Origin: Acidimicrobiaceae bacterium
GTDB lineage: Bacteria > Actinomycetota > Acidimicrobiia > Acidimicrobiales > RAAP-2
Direction: 5' to 3'
Length of the DNA stretch: 64,000 nucleotides
NCBI GenBank assembly: GCA_003151235.1
Contig: PLWZ01000047.1
Location: 1-64,000, forward strand
The notes under the pieces were generated by a model, which worked only from the letters and a program-made list of their open reading frames with translations, searched no databases and was not told where the DNA came from. Made by a program: the position numbers and the translations under genes. This document shows, piece by piece, positions 23,401 through 31,602 of this stretch. Position 1 is the stretch's first letter; each line of letters starts with the position of its first letter.

Positions 23401-24657
23401 GTGACGGTCGAGATACGTCCCATCGGCCCAGACGAGGTCGACCCCTGGATACGGAGCCTGCACGTCCCGTTCCTCGCCAAGGCCGACAACGATGGTGTTG
23501 CGCATTGGGTCGACCACCTAGAGATCGGTCGCACCTGGGTTGCGGCCGACGCGGGGAGGTTCGTCGGGACCTCGTGCGTGTTCACACGCGACGTGACGCT
23601 GCCCGGCGTTCCGGGCGGGCTGGCACCCACGGTGCCGCTGACCGCCGTGAGCGGGGTCGGCGTGCACACCACCCATCGCCGCCGGGGCATCCTCAGCCGG
23701 ATGATGGGGACGATGATGAGCGACGCCATCGACCGCGGCGAGCCGATCGCCGGGCTGCTGGCGTCGGAGGCCGCCATCTATGGCCAATTCGGGTTCGGCT
23801 GGGCGACATCGACCGTGGAGTTGTCGTTGCCCCGGAGGACGACCCACCTGACGCATGACGCACCAGCCCTGGATCTCGTGTTGTGCGGCGCCAAGGAGGC
23901 TGAGAGTCGCCTGCCGAAGCTCTTCGACCGGTTCCGGCTCCAGCGGTCCGGCCAGGTCGATCGGAACCCGGCGTACTGGAAGAACGTGTTCGCTGATCCC
24001 AAGTCCATGCGCCCCACCGGGACCTCCGAGCGTTTTTTTGCCGTCTGCGACGACGGCTATGTCGCCTACCGGCCGAGCAATCACTGGGACTCCGGGAACC
24101 CGAACGTCCTGCATCTCGACGAGCTCTTCGGCGTCTCCCCCGACGCCGAGGCGGCGCTGTGGCAGTACCTCTTAAGCGTGGACCTGGTCGACACGATCGT
24201 GGCCGGCCGCCCGGTCGACGAGCCCATCCGGTGGCGGCTGGCCGATCCGAGGAGTCTCGCCGTGACCGGACTCAAGGACATGCTCTGGATCCGGGTGCTG
24301 GACGTCCCGACGGCCTTGACCGCCCGCCGCTACCGCACCGAGGGCCGGCTGGTGCTCGAGGTCGAGCCGGCGCCAACGTCGGTCGACAAGCACGGCGAGG
24401 CTCGTCCCGACCCCGCCGCCGGAAGGTGGGTGTTGGAGGTCGGCCCTGACGGATCGTCGTGTCGGTCGGCCCGAGCCGGTGAGCGCCAGGAGCTCCGGCT
24501 CGGCGTCTCCGAGCTTGGGGCGGCCCTCCTCGGCGGGCAGGACCTCAGGTCCAGGGCGTCGGCCGCCCGGGTTGCCGAGCTCGTGCCGGGAGCACTGGAA
24601 CGGGCCGACGCCATCTTCGCCACGACTCCCGCGCCGTTCTCGTCGACCGGCTTCTGA
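23401..24657 (+). CDS. eis: Eis-type GNAT N-acetyltransferase
   Basis: The 418-residue protein has the three-part Eis layout: an N-terminal GNAT domain with the acetyl-CoA loop VHTTHRRRGILSRMM (about residues 90-104), a second GNAT-like domain, and a C-terminal sterol-carrier-like domain. The catalytic Tyr is in AAIYGQFGFG (about residue 127). The chain ends in Phe (PFSSTGF), matching the family feature in which the C-terminal carboxylate is the general base. Eis enzymes acetylate aminoglycosides and lysine side chains as hexamers. The GTG start is preceded directly by GGGGAG. The gene stands alone. Confidence 0.9.
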   Translation: MTVEIRPIGPDEVDPWIRSLHVPFLAKADNDGVAHWVDHLEIGRTWVAADAGRFVGTSCVFTRDVTLPGVPGGLAPTVPLTAVSGVGVHTTHRRRGILSRMMGTMMSDAIDRGEPIAGLLASEAAIYGQFGFGWATSTVELSLPRRTTHLTHDAPALDLVLCGAKEAESRLPKLFDRFRLQRSGQVDRNPAYWKNVFADPKSMRPTGTSERFFAVCDDGYVAYRPSNHWDSGNPNVLHLDELFGVSPDAEAALWQYLLSVDLVDTIVAGRPVDEPIRWRLADPRSLAVTGLKDMLWIRVLDVPTALTARRYRTEGRLVLEVEPAPTSVDKHGEARPDPAAGRWVLEVGPDGSSCRSARAGERQELRLGVSELGAALLGGQDLRSRASAARVAELVPGALERADAIFATTPAPFSSTGF

Positions 24658-24669
24658 GAAGGCCTCGGC

Positions 24670-24772
24670 TTACAACTCCAAACCTGTGGAGGAGTGTCGC
24701 CGCGACCAGGCCCAAGCGGTTTCCCGTGCACCCCACGACCAACGACCATTGGTTGGTGAACACCCATAGAAG
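24670..24772 (+). repeat. Dispersed repeat family 1, copy with second half
   Basis: AACCTGTGGAGGAGTGTCGC then AAGCGGTTTCCCGTGCACCC CACG and a hairpin ACCAAC/GTTGGT (24738-24757). The GTTTCC-TGCACACCC half is shared with 16128 and 27767. It lies just after the eis stop. Confidence 0.5.
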
Positions 24773-24795
24773 GCCTGTCTTAGTGAGCGACAGGC
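24773..24795 (+). terminator. Hairpin downstream of eis
   Basis: The arms GCCTGTC (24773-24779) and GACAGGC (24789-24795) pair perfectly around a 9-nt loop. No T-run follows, so termination efficiency is unclear. Confidence 0.4.
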
Positions 24796-24917
24796 TGTAG
24801 GACCCGAGTACGACCTCAAATCAGCGGCTTCACGCCGTCAACGCCTCTCGGTGGCCCTCACACGACCGCACAGGGATGCGGTTGCCACCGGCCAGTCCAC
24901 GCGCGCGAGGATCGGCC

Positions 24918-25409
24918 ATGGACGGTGAAACGAAAGCATTGCTCGACTGCCTCGAAAATCAGCGCGGACACGTTGTCGGGATCCTGGACGGACTGTCTAG
25001 CGAGGCACTCCACCAACCCATGCTGCCGAGTGGGTGGACCAGCCTCGGACTCGTGAACCATCTCGCCCTCGATGTCGAACGATTCTGGTTCCGCCAGGTT
25101 GTCTCCGCCGAGACCTTCGATCTTGATCCTGACGGTGACGCAGCATCGGCGTGGGTGGTTTCACCCGACACACCACCTGAGGAGGTTTTCGATCGCTACC
25201 GCCAGGAGGTCGAAGAGGCGAACGCCATAGTCGCCGCCACTCCCCTCGACGCCGAGCCGAGAGCCTGGCCGGACTTCTTCGGTGAGTGGCGACTGGCCGA
25301 TCTGAGGGCCGTAATTCTGCACGTCATCGCCGAGACGGCGTGCCACGCCGGCCATCTCGATGCCGCCCGTGAACTCATCGATGGCCGCACCTGGCTCACG
25401 CTCACCTAG
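24918..25409 (+). CDS. DinB-like / DUF664 protein
   Basis: The protein has 163 residues from ATG 24918 (MDGETKALL) and a four-helix DinB fold. Metal-ligand histidines are in VNHLALDVERFWF and in the C-terminal HVIAETACHAGHLDAARE, the usual three-His arrangement. Actinobacterial DUF664 proteins are related to mycothiol-dependent isomerases and S-transferases, so a thiol-transferase role is possible. The frame is open 14 codons further upstream, but those codons are not conserved in style. Confidence 0.88.
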   Translation: MDGETKALLDCLENQRGHVVGILDGLSSEALHQPMLPSGWTSLGLVNHLALDVERFWFRQVVSAETFDLDPDGDAASAWVVSPDTPPEEVFDRYRQEVEEANAIVAATPLDAEPRAWPDFFGEWRLADLRAVILHVIAETACHAGHLDAARELIDGRTWLTLT

Positions 25410-25430
25410 CGGGCGGAGACCAACCCCCAA

Positions 25431-25460
25431 CATGGACCGGCCTTCGGGGCAGTTACGACA
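25431..25460 (+). repeat. Remnant of dispersed repeat family 2
   Basis: CATGGACCGGCCTTCGGGGC AGTT retains the loop and right part of the family-2 hairpin, but the CCTGAAACGCACAAA lead is missing. It lies shortly after the DinB-like gene. Confidence 0.35.
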
Positions 25461-25528
25461 ACCACTCAAGCCTGATCGGTCGATAGGCCGTATCCGGCAT
25501 TCATAGGGTCCGGCCGAACAAACCTCGG

Positions 25529-26203
25529 CTAGTGAACGTCAACGCTGGCGACGATTGGAGCTACCCGGCGGGAACCACCAACACGCATATGGAGCGCAAT
25601 TGCGCCACTTGAGATCGCGGCCCAGCCACACCAGACAGAGGCGAACCCATCGATCGTGAGCCAGGCGATGACAGCAACGGCGGCCAGGTTGGCGACGCCG
25701 AACACGACGACGCGGCGACTGCTCGACAGGAGCAACGTTCCGCAGATGGCTACCACATAGAGGGCAACGATGAACCCTCCGTGGCTGAGCGCAATGCTGT
25801 ATGCGAGGTGATACGGACGCAATTCCACGTTGACCGGACCGCGAATCATCGCGGCAAACAAGACACACGCAACCGCCACGCCCAGCAGGGACAGCGGCAT
25901 CATCGCCCGTCGACGACTCCGTAATGGTTCGTTCAACAAGACCGCCAGGGGTACGCAAATGGGAAGTACGACGAAGGCGATCAGCAAGTACACCCAGAGG
26001 GCAACCCGCTCGAGCTCATGTGGAACATGACCTTGTAGTCCCCACCAGACGAACGCCTCGGTGAACTGGTGGAAGCCGAGAAGCAGCGGCAACGCGGCGA
26101 GCGCAACGTGACCGTGGCGCTTTTGCACATGGCGAACCGCATCGACCCCGATCGCTCCGATGACGACGCCACCGACGAGGTCGGCCTGTGGAGAAAAACA
26201 CAT
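25529..26203 (-). CDS. DUF6629-like membrane protein
   Basis: The 224-residue protein has about seven hydrophobic spans and begins MCFSPQADLVGGVVIGAIGV. The MCFS start, the HQFTEAFVWWG segment in span 2 and the LRPYHLAYSIALSHGGF loop are features of a widespread membrane family of unknown function. There is no signal peptide and no soluble domain. It lies 80 bp downstream of the desaturase on the same strand and may be co-transcribed, which would hint at a membrane-lipid role, but that is inference. Confidence 0.8.
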   Translation of the reverse strand: MCFSPQADLVGGVVIGAIGVDAVRHVQKRHGHVALAALPLLLGFHQFTEAFVWWGLQGHVPHELERVALWVYLLIAFVVLPICVPLAVLLNEPLRSRRRAMMPLSLLGVAVACVLFAAMIRGPVNVELRPYHLAYSIALSHGGFIVALYVVAICGTLLLSSSRRVVVFGVANLAAVAVIAWLTIDGFASVWCGWAAISSGAIALHMRVGGSRRVAPIVASVDVH

Positions 26204-26283
26204 CTACGGACGCGTCAAATCGAGTTCGTCGCGTTCTTCCGGCCGAGCGGAGTATTCGATGACAATCACCACTTGCGCTGCCA

Positions 26284-27306
26284 CTAGGTCCGCTCTCGTA
26301 AGTCAATCGCCTGACCGGACTCCAGTGTATGAAGCCCTGATTCGCTCACCCGGCGTCGCGCATCGAGCATTTCTGGCGAGGGCCACTGAACATCGGAGAT
26401 GAGTCCACCCAGCTCGAGCAGTCTGATCAACCGCGCCGTTGAGTCGAGTTGGCCGCGATCCACTCCATGGCGCGCCGAGCGTGGGAGCGAGTGGTGAAGG
26501 TTGTGCCAGTTTTCGCCCATCGAGAATACGGCGAGGGGGGCGAAATTCGTTGCTCGGTCGGAAGTGCGCGTCGTGAACGGCCGGGATCCCCACAGGTGGC
26601 ACGCCGAGTTGACGGCGAATGTGGCGTGCTGGAGGAGGAACACTCTGACCAGGCCAGCCCAGATGAACGCACCCAGGGCTCCCGATGCGGTCCCGGTGAC
26701 AGCCCAACCGATGAATGTGGGGGCCCCGAGCGACATGACGCACAGGAACGGGAAAAGGCGATCGATCAGAACGAGGTCCGGATCGGAAGCCAGGTCCGGC
26801 GCCCAACGTTTGACGTCGGTCGATTGGCCCTGAAGCAGCCAACCGATGTGGGCGTGGAAAGCGCCACGAAGTTGTGACCAAGGCCGGCCAGCCCCGAGAT
26901 GGGGGGAATGAGGGTCTCCAATTCGGTCGGTGTAGGCATGGTGTCGACGATGATTTGCCACCCATCCGATCACCGCACCCTCAAAGGCAAGTGAGCCGGC
27001 GAGAGCGAGCACGACCTTGACGGTCCGTGTCGCGTGGAAGCTCCGATGGGCAAACAATCGGTGAAACCCCGCCGTCACGCCGTGACCCGTGATCGCGTAG
27101 AAAGCCAGTGCGAGAACGATGTCGAGAATGGTGGGGAACCGCCCCAACAGCGATATCGCGGCCACGATGACGCCAACGAACGGCCCGAGAAGGATAAGCA
27201 GCGTGACCGCGACCTGAAGTCGTCCCAACGGCATCTGCGGCGAAGCGACGGCCCCCGCACTGGTCGCCTTGGGACGGGTCTCGACGAGCGTCGACGCGGC
27301 GGTCAC
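26284..27306 (-). CDS. Acyl-CoA/acyl-lipid desaturase
   Basis: The membrane di-iron desaturase (about 340 residues) has the three histidine boxes of the family: HRLFAHRSF (HxxxxH), HRRHHAYTD (HxxHH) and NWHNLHHSLP (HxxHH). Two pairs of hydrophobic segments surround them, consistent with a delta-9-type stearoyl desaturase acting at the membrane. It introduces a double bond using O2 and two electrons from a reductase not encoded nearby. I prefer GTG 27306 (VTAASTLVETRP); the frame extends to TTG 27444 through low-complexity sequence (IRAVRAVRG) made by a 9-bp tandem repeat. Confidence 0.9.
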   Translation of the reverse strand: MTAASTLVETRPKATSAGAVASPQMPLGRLQVAVTLLILLGPFVGVIVAAISLLGRFPTILDIVLALAFYAITGHGVTAGFHRLFAHRSFHATRTVKVVLALAGSLAFEGAVIGWVANHRRHHAYTDRIGDPHSPHLGAGRPWSQLRGAFHAHIGWLLQGQSTDVKRWAPDLASDPDLVLIDRLFPFLCVMSLGAPTFIGWAVTGTASGALGAFIWAGLVRVFLLQHATFAVNSACHLWGSRPFTTRTSDRATNFAPLAVFSMGENWHNLHHSLPRSARHGVDRGQLDSTARLIRLLELGGLISDVQWPSPEMLDARRRVSESGLHTLESGQAIDLRERT

Positions 27307-27714
27307 CTGGCCGCCATCGGCTGCAGGAAGGGCCGGACAAGCCGGGCGTCCGCTAGCGCGGTTGGCATGCCCTGGACCAAGGGGAGGCGCTCGGCTGCCT
27401 CGAACAGCTCGAACAGCTCGAATTCCATCAGGGCCGATCTTCAAGATTCGGGGTCAAAGCCCCGGGTCACAGCCCTGCGTGTCGAAGGCACCTTCACGTT
27501 AGCAACTCGCGGGATGCAGGTCGATCAGTTAAGGAGAGAAAACTGACCTTGCTTCAGGCTGATCCGGTGAGCGAGAGACAGAAGATGCGACAACCCGTTA
27601 CCCGGTCTCCGGGGCTGATCGGGCTGGCCGGTCAGGGTGCCGATCCACCCGCCCGAAGGTACCGGCGGTTCACAACGCTGCCCTGCCACTGCCCACGGCG
27701 GCGAAGGCTCTCGT

Positions 27715-27805
27715 TTTGACCTGTGGAGGCTCTCGGATTGGCCAAACGGCGCTCACGGTCAAGAGGTTTCCATGCACACCCGACAACACGATGTTCATGA
27801 ATGCC
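27715..27805 (+). repeat. Dispersed repeat family 1, copy with second half
   Basis: TTTTGACCTGTGGAGGCTCT, then GAGGTTTCCATGCACACCCG and GTTCATGAATGCC. It aligns along its whole length with 16078-16166. It lies in the ~540-bp gap between the desaturase and the next oxidoreductase. The rest of that gap shows no gene; a promoter-like TAACGT lies on the minus strand near 27500. Confidence 0.55.
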
Positions 27806-27842
27806 ACACAGTTCTTGTTCCACCGCGAGCCAGGAGCCTCTC

Positions 27843-28892
27843 CTACAGTTCGAGACCCCGAGGCAGGCCAGCGGTCTCGACCTGCTGCACGCGTCGCCGG
27901 AGGTCTGTCGCGCGCTCTCGCTCATCCTCGGTGCCGACGGGCACCGCAACGCTGACTCGAGACGCGTACTCGCGATGGGCGGCCAGGAACTCCGGGAGGT
28001 CGTCGTATTTGCAAGTCTGCGAGAGCTCGGCGACCGCGTCGAGAGGAACGGCTTCGCGCATCTCGTCCCACCGTCCCTGAAGCGACAGCGAATGCAGCTT
28101 CTGCCCGAGTTCCTCGAGACCGTGGAGTTCCAGCACCTTGTGGTAGGTCCGAGTCGAACCGTAGAAGGAAAGCGCTTGGCGCATCCCGAACATCTTTTCC
28201 TCGATTTCCTTCTCGTCGTCATAGAGGACGAGGTAGCCGCTGGCCGCGATCTCCAGGTCCGACCAGGTCCTCCCGGCCGACACGAGGCCCTTGCGGACGG
28301 CCGGAAGGACCACCTCGCGCATGTACCGGTCGGACATGATGCCGCCGTGGGGCATGATCACGTCGGCCCGCTCGCCACCGACCCGGGCCATCCCGGGTCC
28401 CACCATGGCTAGCCCTACCTTGGGCTGGGACACGTCCAGTCGACCCGGATCGAAGTTGGGACTCATCAGCGTGTAGCGGTACTCCTTGCCCACGAAGTTC
28501 GGCTGGGAACCGTTTTGCCAGGAGTCCCAGATGGCCCGCACCATGTCGATGTACTCGCGCATCCTCGGAGCCGGTGCCGACCAGGTCCCCCCGAATCGCC
28601 GCTCGTTGTGCCCCTTCACCTGACTGCCGAGCCCCAGGCTGAACCTGCCCCCCGACATGTGCTGGATGTCCCAGGCCTCCATGGCGAGGATCATCGGGCT
28701 GCGGGGAAACGCCATGGTCACCGACGTCTGGAGCTCGATCCGCTCGGTGGTCGTGGCGGCGAGCGCCATCGTGAGCATCGAGTCGTGGGCGAGCTCCCCA
28801 CACGTGACGATGTCGAAGCCCTCCGCTTCGGCCCGTCGGGCCGCGCCGGGTGCCTGCTTCGGCCATCCCCCGATGCCCGTAACGACTTTCAC
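27843..28892 (-). CDS. LLM-class F420-dependent oxidoreductase (TIGR03617-like)
   Basis: The 349-residue TIM-barrel protein starts MKVVTGIGGWPKQAPGAARR and has IELQTSVTMAFPRSPMILAM, MSGGRFSLGLGSQVKGHNERR and PRMREYIDMVRAIWDSW, all hallmarks of the F420-dependent subgroup. Its size matches TIGR03617 proteins, whose substrates are unknown; proposed roles include reduction of unsaturated ketones or dehydrogenation. The gap to the upstream MDR reductase gene (28941) is 48 bp on the same strand, so the pair is probably an operon. Confidence 0.9.
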   Translation of the reverse strand: MKVVTGIGGWPKQAPGAARRAEAEGFDIVTCGELAHDSMLTMALAATTTERIELQTSVTMAFPRSPMILAMEAWDIQHMSGGRFSLGLGSQVKGHNERRFGGTWSAPAPRMREYIDMVRAIWDSWQNGSQPNFVGKEYRYTLMSPNFDPGRLDVSQPKVGLAMVGPGMARVGGERADVIMPHGGIMSDRYMREVVLPAVRKGLVSAGRTWSDLEIAASGYLVLYDDEKEIEEKMFGMRQALSFYGSTRTYHKVLELHGLEELGQKLHSLSLQGRWDEMREAVPLDAVAELSQTCKYDDLPEFLAAHREYASRVSVAVPVGTEDERERATDLRRRVQQVETAGLPRGLEL

Positions 28893-28940
28893 GGCCCCGA
28901 CAGTACGGCGATCCTCGACGGGCTCACGCCTGCAGCCACC

Positions 28941-29930
28941 TCACTCACCGAGCTGGACGAGCATCTTGCCCGCGTTGAGACCCTGGAACAATCCAATGAG
29001 AGCCCTCGGGGCGTTCTCGATGCCCTCCAAGATCGTCTCTTGATACCGAATCTCGCCGCGGAGCAACCAGTCGGTCATGTTTCGCAGGAATTCGGCGTGG
29101 AGATCGGCGAAGTCGGCCACCGTGAAGCCCCGGATGGTGATTCGCCCGTAGATGATGTTGGCCAGGTTCCGAACGGTGGTGCGCGCCCCCGGTTCGTTGT
29201 ACCCCGAGATCATCCCGCAGACGGCCACTCGCCCCCGCTCGTTCATGCAGGCCAGCGCCGCGTCGAGGTGATCGCCGCCCACGTTGTCGAAGTAGACGTC
29301 GATCCCAGCGGTCGCGACCTCCCCCAGGCCCTTGCGGATCGGGGTCTCCTTGTAATTCACGACGGCATCAAGGCCAGCCTCTTCCGCGAGCCACCTGGCC
29401 TTCTCGTCCGACCCCGTCGAGCCCACCACCCAGCAGCCCTTGAGCTTGGCGATCTGGGCGGCCACCGATCCGACCGCCCCGGCTGCGGTCGAGACGAACA
29501 CCTTGTCCTCCGCCTTCACCTGGGCGATGTGGAGGATCCCGCCGTATGCGGTGAACCCGGTACCGCCGAGCGCGTGCATGTGGACCGTAAGAGGCAGACC
29601 CTGGATCGTCTCGAGCTTGCGCAGGCCGCGGGCTCCGGAAACGAAGAACTCCTTGAAGCCATGGCGGTTTGAGACGACGTCACCGGGCGCGAATTCCTCC
29701 GCTCGCGACTCAACCACTCGTCCGATCGCAGAACCCGACATCGCCTGATTGAGCTCGTATCCCGCGGTCAGCCTCGGTCGCATCGCAGGGTCGACCGACA
29801 TGTAGAGGTTCTGGATCAGCACCTCGCCCTCGGCCGGGTCGCCGACCTCGGTTTCAAGGATTTGGAAGTCCTCCTCGGTGGGCAAACCCTCTGGCCTCGC
29901 GACCAGATGGACCTCTCTGCTCGTCGTCAT
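28941..29930 (-). CDS. NADP-dependent MDR oxidoreductase (CurA/PTGR-like, zinc-free)
   Basis: The 329-residue medium-chain reductase has an N-terminal GroES-like domain with NLYMSVDPAMRPRL and a Rossmann domain with the nucleotide motif STAAGAVGSVAAQIAKLKG (about residues 148-166), then GSTGSDEKARWL and IDVYFDNVGGDHLDAAL. Zinc-binding cysteines are absent. Such enzymes reduce alpha,beta-unsaturated ketones or aldehydes with NADPH. The start ATG 29930 follows AAGGAGTGACGCC. It is probably co-transcribed with the F420-type oxidoreductase downstream. Confidence 0.92.
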   Translation of the reverse strand: MTTSREVHLVARPEGLPTEEDFQILETEVGDPAEGEVLIQNLYMSVDPAMRPRLTAGYELNQAMSGSAIGRVVESRAEEFAPGDVVSNRHGFKEFFVSGARGLRKLETIQGLPLTVHMHALGGTGFTAYGGILHIAQVKAEDKVFVSTAAGAVGSVAAQIAKLKGCWVVGSTGSDEKARWLAEEAGLDAVVNYKETPIRKGLGEVATAGIDVYFDNVGGDHLDAALACMNERGRVAVCGMISGYNEPGARTTVRNLANIIYGRITIRGFTVADFADLHAEFLRNMTDWLLRGEIRYQETILEGIENAPRALIGLFQGLNAGKMLVQLGE

Positions 29931-30241
29931 GTCGGCGTCACTCCTTCTCTCCGGCCATGGGGGTTCGACCGGTTTCGTAGGTTTCCCTCAGGACGCCCCG
30001 AACCACGATGGCACGGACAGCCGGGTTACCTTGAACCAGGACCGGCGGTGGCCCGTAGCCAGCGTCCGATGAACTGGCGAACCCGGTGAGGACAGGGTCC
30101 GCGGTCATGGCTTCTCGGCTCTCATGTCGAACCTACGGACGCCATAGCCGGTTGGACAATGAATCTCGTCGAGGTCGTGGACGTTGTCGCGTAACTCGGC
30201 TCCACGGTCGCCCAGACACGGGCTGGCGAAGGCTGTTCGAG
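29931..30241. other. Gap upstream of the MDR gene
   Basis: About 310 bp with no supportable gene. It should hold the promoter for the MDR/LLM pair, but I see no convincing -35/-10 combination, only scattered G/C-rich sequence. Confidence 0.4.
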
Positions 30242-31540
30242 CTACGCGGTTGTCGCGGCGGTGGGACGTCTGCCGAAACCACCAATGCCACGAGTTATAT
30301 GGTCGATGTTGAACTCGGGTAGGTCCCGTTTGAAGTCGTCGGGCCTCGCTTGAATGTCGCTCACCTCGAAGCCGACACGCTCGATGTCGGGTTGGAGTGC
30401 GTCGACGTCGAAACCGTAGACGTCGGCTGCGGTGTCGAACAGGATGTGGTGCGCCTCGTCATCAGTGATGATCGGTGTCGTGACCAGGGTCGCGACCTCA
30501 CCCATATTGCGCTGGAAGCACGACTCGAAGTGCGGGAAGTCCACCCCGTACATGAGCGGCACGGAACCGATGTGGAATCCCGGCTTCCTTTCGCCGTCGG
30601 CGTCCTTGCCCAACACGTCGCCCGTCGGATCCTGGCGGGGTGAGAACGGCGAGAGCCCTACGAAGATGTTGGTCCCGAAGTACTCACTGGGCTTGTGCTT
30701 GATCGTCGGTTTGATCGAAAACTGTCCCATCCAGTCGCTGTCACAGACCCTGTCCAGATAGGAGATCGTGGGGATGATGAGGTGGACCTGGGTCTCGACC
30801 CACGCCGCCCGCAGGTCCGGGAAACGGTCGAACACACCCCCAACGATCAGCATCCACAGCGAGCGGTTCGAGAAGAACGCGTTCTCGGTCGAGAGCATCA
30901 TGAACGCACCGAACCCGGGCGCGGTGGCACGGATGTCCCCGCTCCCTCGTGGTCCATTGGGGTCGATCCCGCCACCGTGTTGGCTGATTGTGAGTCCGGT
31001 CTCGACGCAAGCCGCCCAAATCGGATCGAGCCCCGAGTCGAAGTAGAACTTGCCGTCGCGGGTGAGCCCCGGCAGCGCGATCCCGCCAAGGCCATGCTCC
31101 TTGGCCCAGAACACGTCCGCGACCGCCCGATCGATGTCTGCGAAGGACATCACCATCTGGCCACGGCGCCGCCCCGGGGACTTCGCACAGAAGTCAACCA
31201 GCCAGCGGTTGTAGGCCTGACGTCCGATCTCGCCCAGCTCGATGTTGGCCGGGTTGGCGAAGTCATCCAGTCGGTTCGTCTGGAACGGCTGGCCGTTCGG
31301 GAACAGCACCTCGGCCACCACCCCGATGCTCTCGAGTTCAGAGGTCCGAAGATCGGAGTCCCATTGGACGTCGGGGGCGAAGTCGGGATGGAGGTTCCCC
31401 GCGTCAGGCGTCCCCGCCTCTTCAGCCGCCTTGACCTGCTCGTCGTAGACCCCGAGATGCTTCGCCGGGAGATAGTCGCGGTACCCGCTGCGCGACCCTT
31501 TGACGTGTCCGTCTATGGAGATGATCGCCGTCTTGGCCAT
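30242..31540 (-). CDS. Amidohydrolase_2 family metal-dependent hydrolase, paralogue 1
   Basis: The 432-residue TIM-barrel hydrolase of the ACMSD-like group begins MAKTAIISIDGHVKGSR, where DGH supplies the first metal ligand. Further ligands are expected in TISQHGGG (His), AAWVETQ (Glu) and YGVDFPHFES (Asp). A family insert of ~45 residues (KAAEEAGTPDAGNLHP to VQWDSD) and VVAEVLFPNGQPFQTNRLDD are shared with two paralogues at 31603 and 59100. Reactions in this group include hydrolysis and non-oxidative decarboxylation. The start follows GGGAGGATAGGCAAG. It is 62 bp downstream of paralogue 2 in an operon. Confidence 0.9.
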   Translation of the reverse strand: MAKTAIISIDGHVKGSRSGYRDYLPAKHLGVYDEQVKAAEEAGTPDAGNLHPDFAPDVQWDSDLRTSELESIGVVAEVLFPNGQPFQTNRLDDFANPANIELGEIGRQAYNRWLVDFCAKSPGRRRGQMVMSFADIDRAVADVFWAKEHGLGGIALPGLTRDGKFYFDSGLDPIWAACVETGLTISQHGGGIDPNGPRGSGDIRATAPGFGAFMMLSTENAFFSNRSLWMLIVGGVFDRFPDLRAAWVETQVHLIIPTISYLDRVCDSDWMGQFSIKPTIKHKPSEYFGTNIFVGLSPFSPRQDPTGDVLGKDADGERKPGFHIGSVPLMYGVDFPHFESCFQRNMGEVATLVTTPIITDDEAHHILFDTAADVYGFDVDALQPDIERVGFEVSDIQARPDDFKRDLPEFNIDHITRGIGGFGRRPTAATTA

Positions 31541-31602
31541 CTTGCCTATCCTCCCGTCGGGACTCCCCGACCGCTTGCTCTTAAAAAGATCGCGTTCTTC
31601 GA

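Noticed and set aside
27390-27425. Possible CRISPR or satellite repeat (CGAACAGCT units)
   Set aside because: Only about three 9-bp units without spacers; it is a short tandem repeat in the upstream frame of the desaturase gene.
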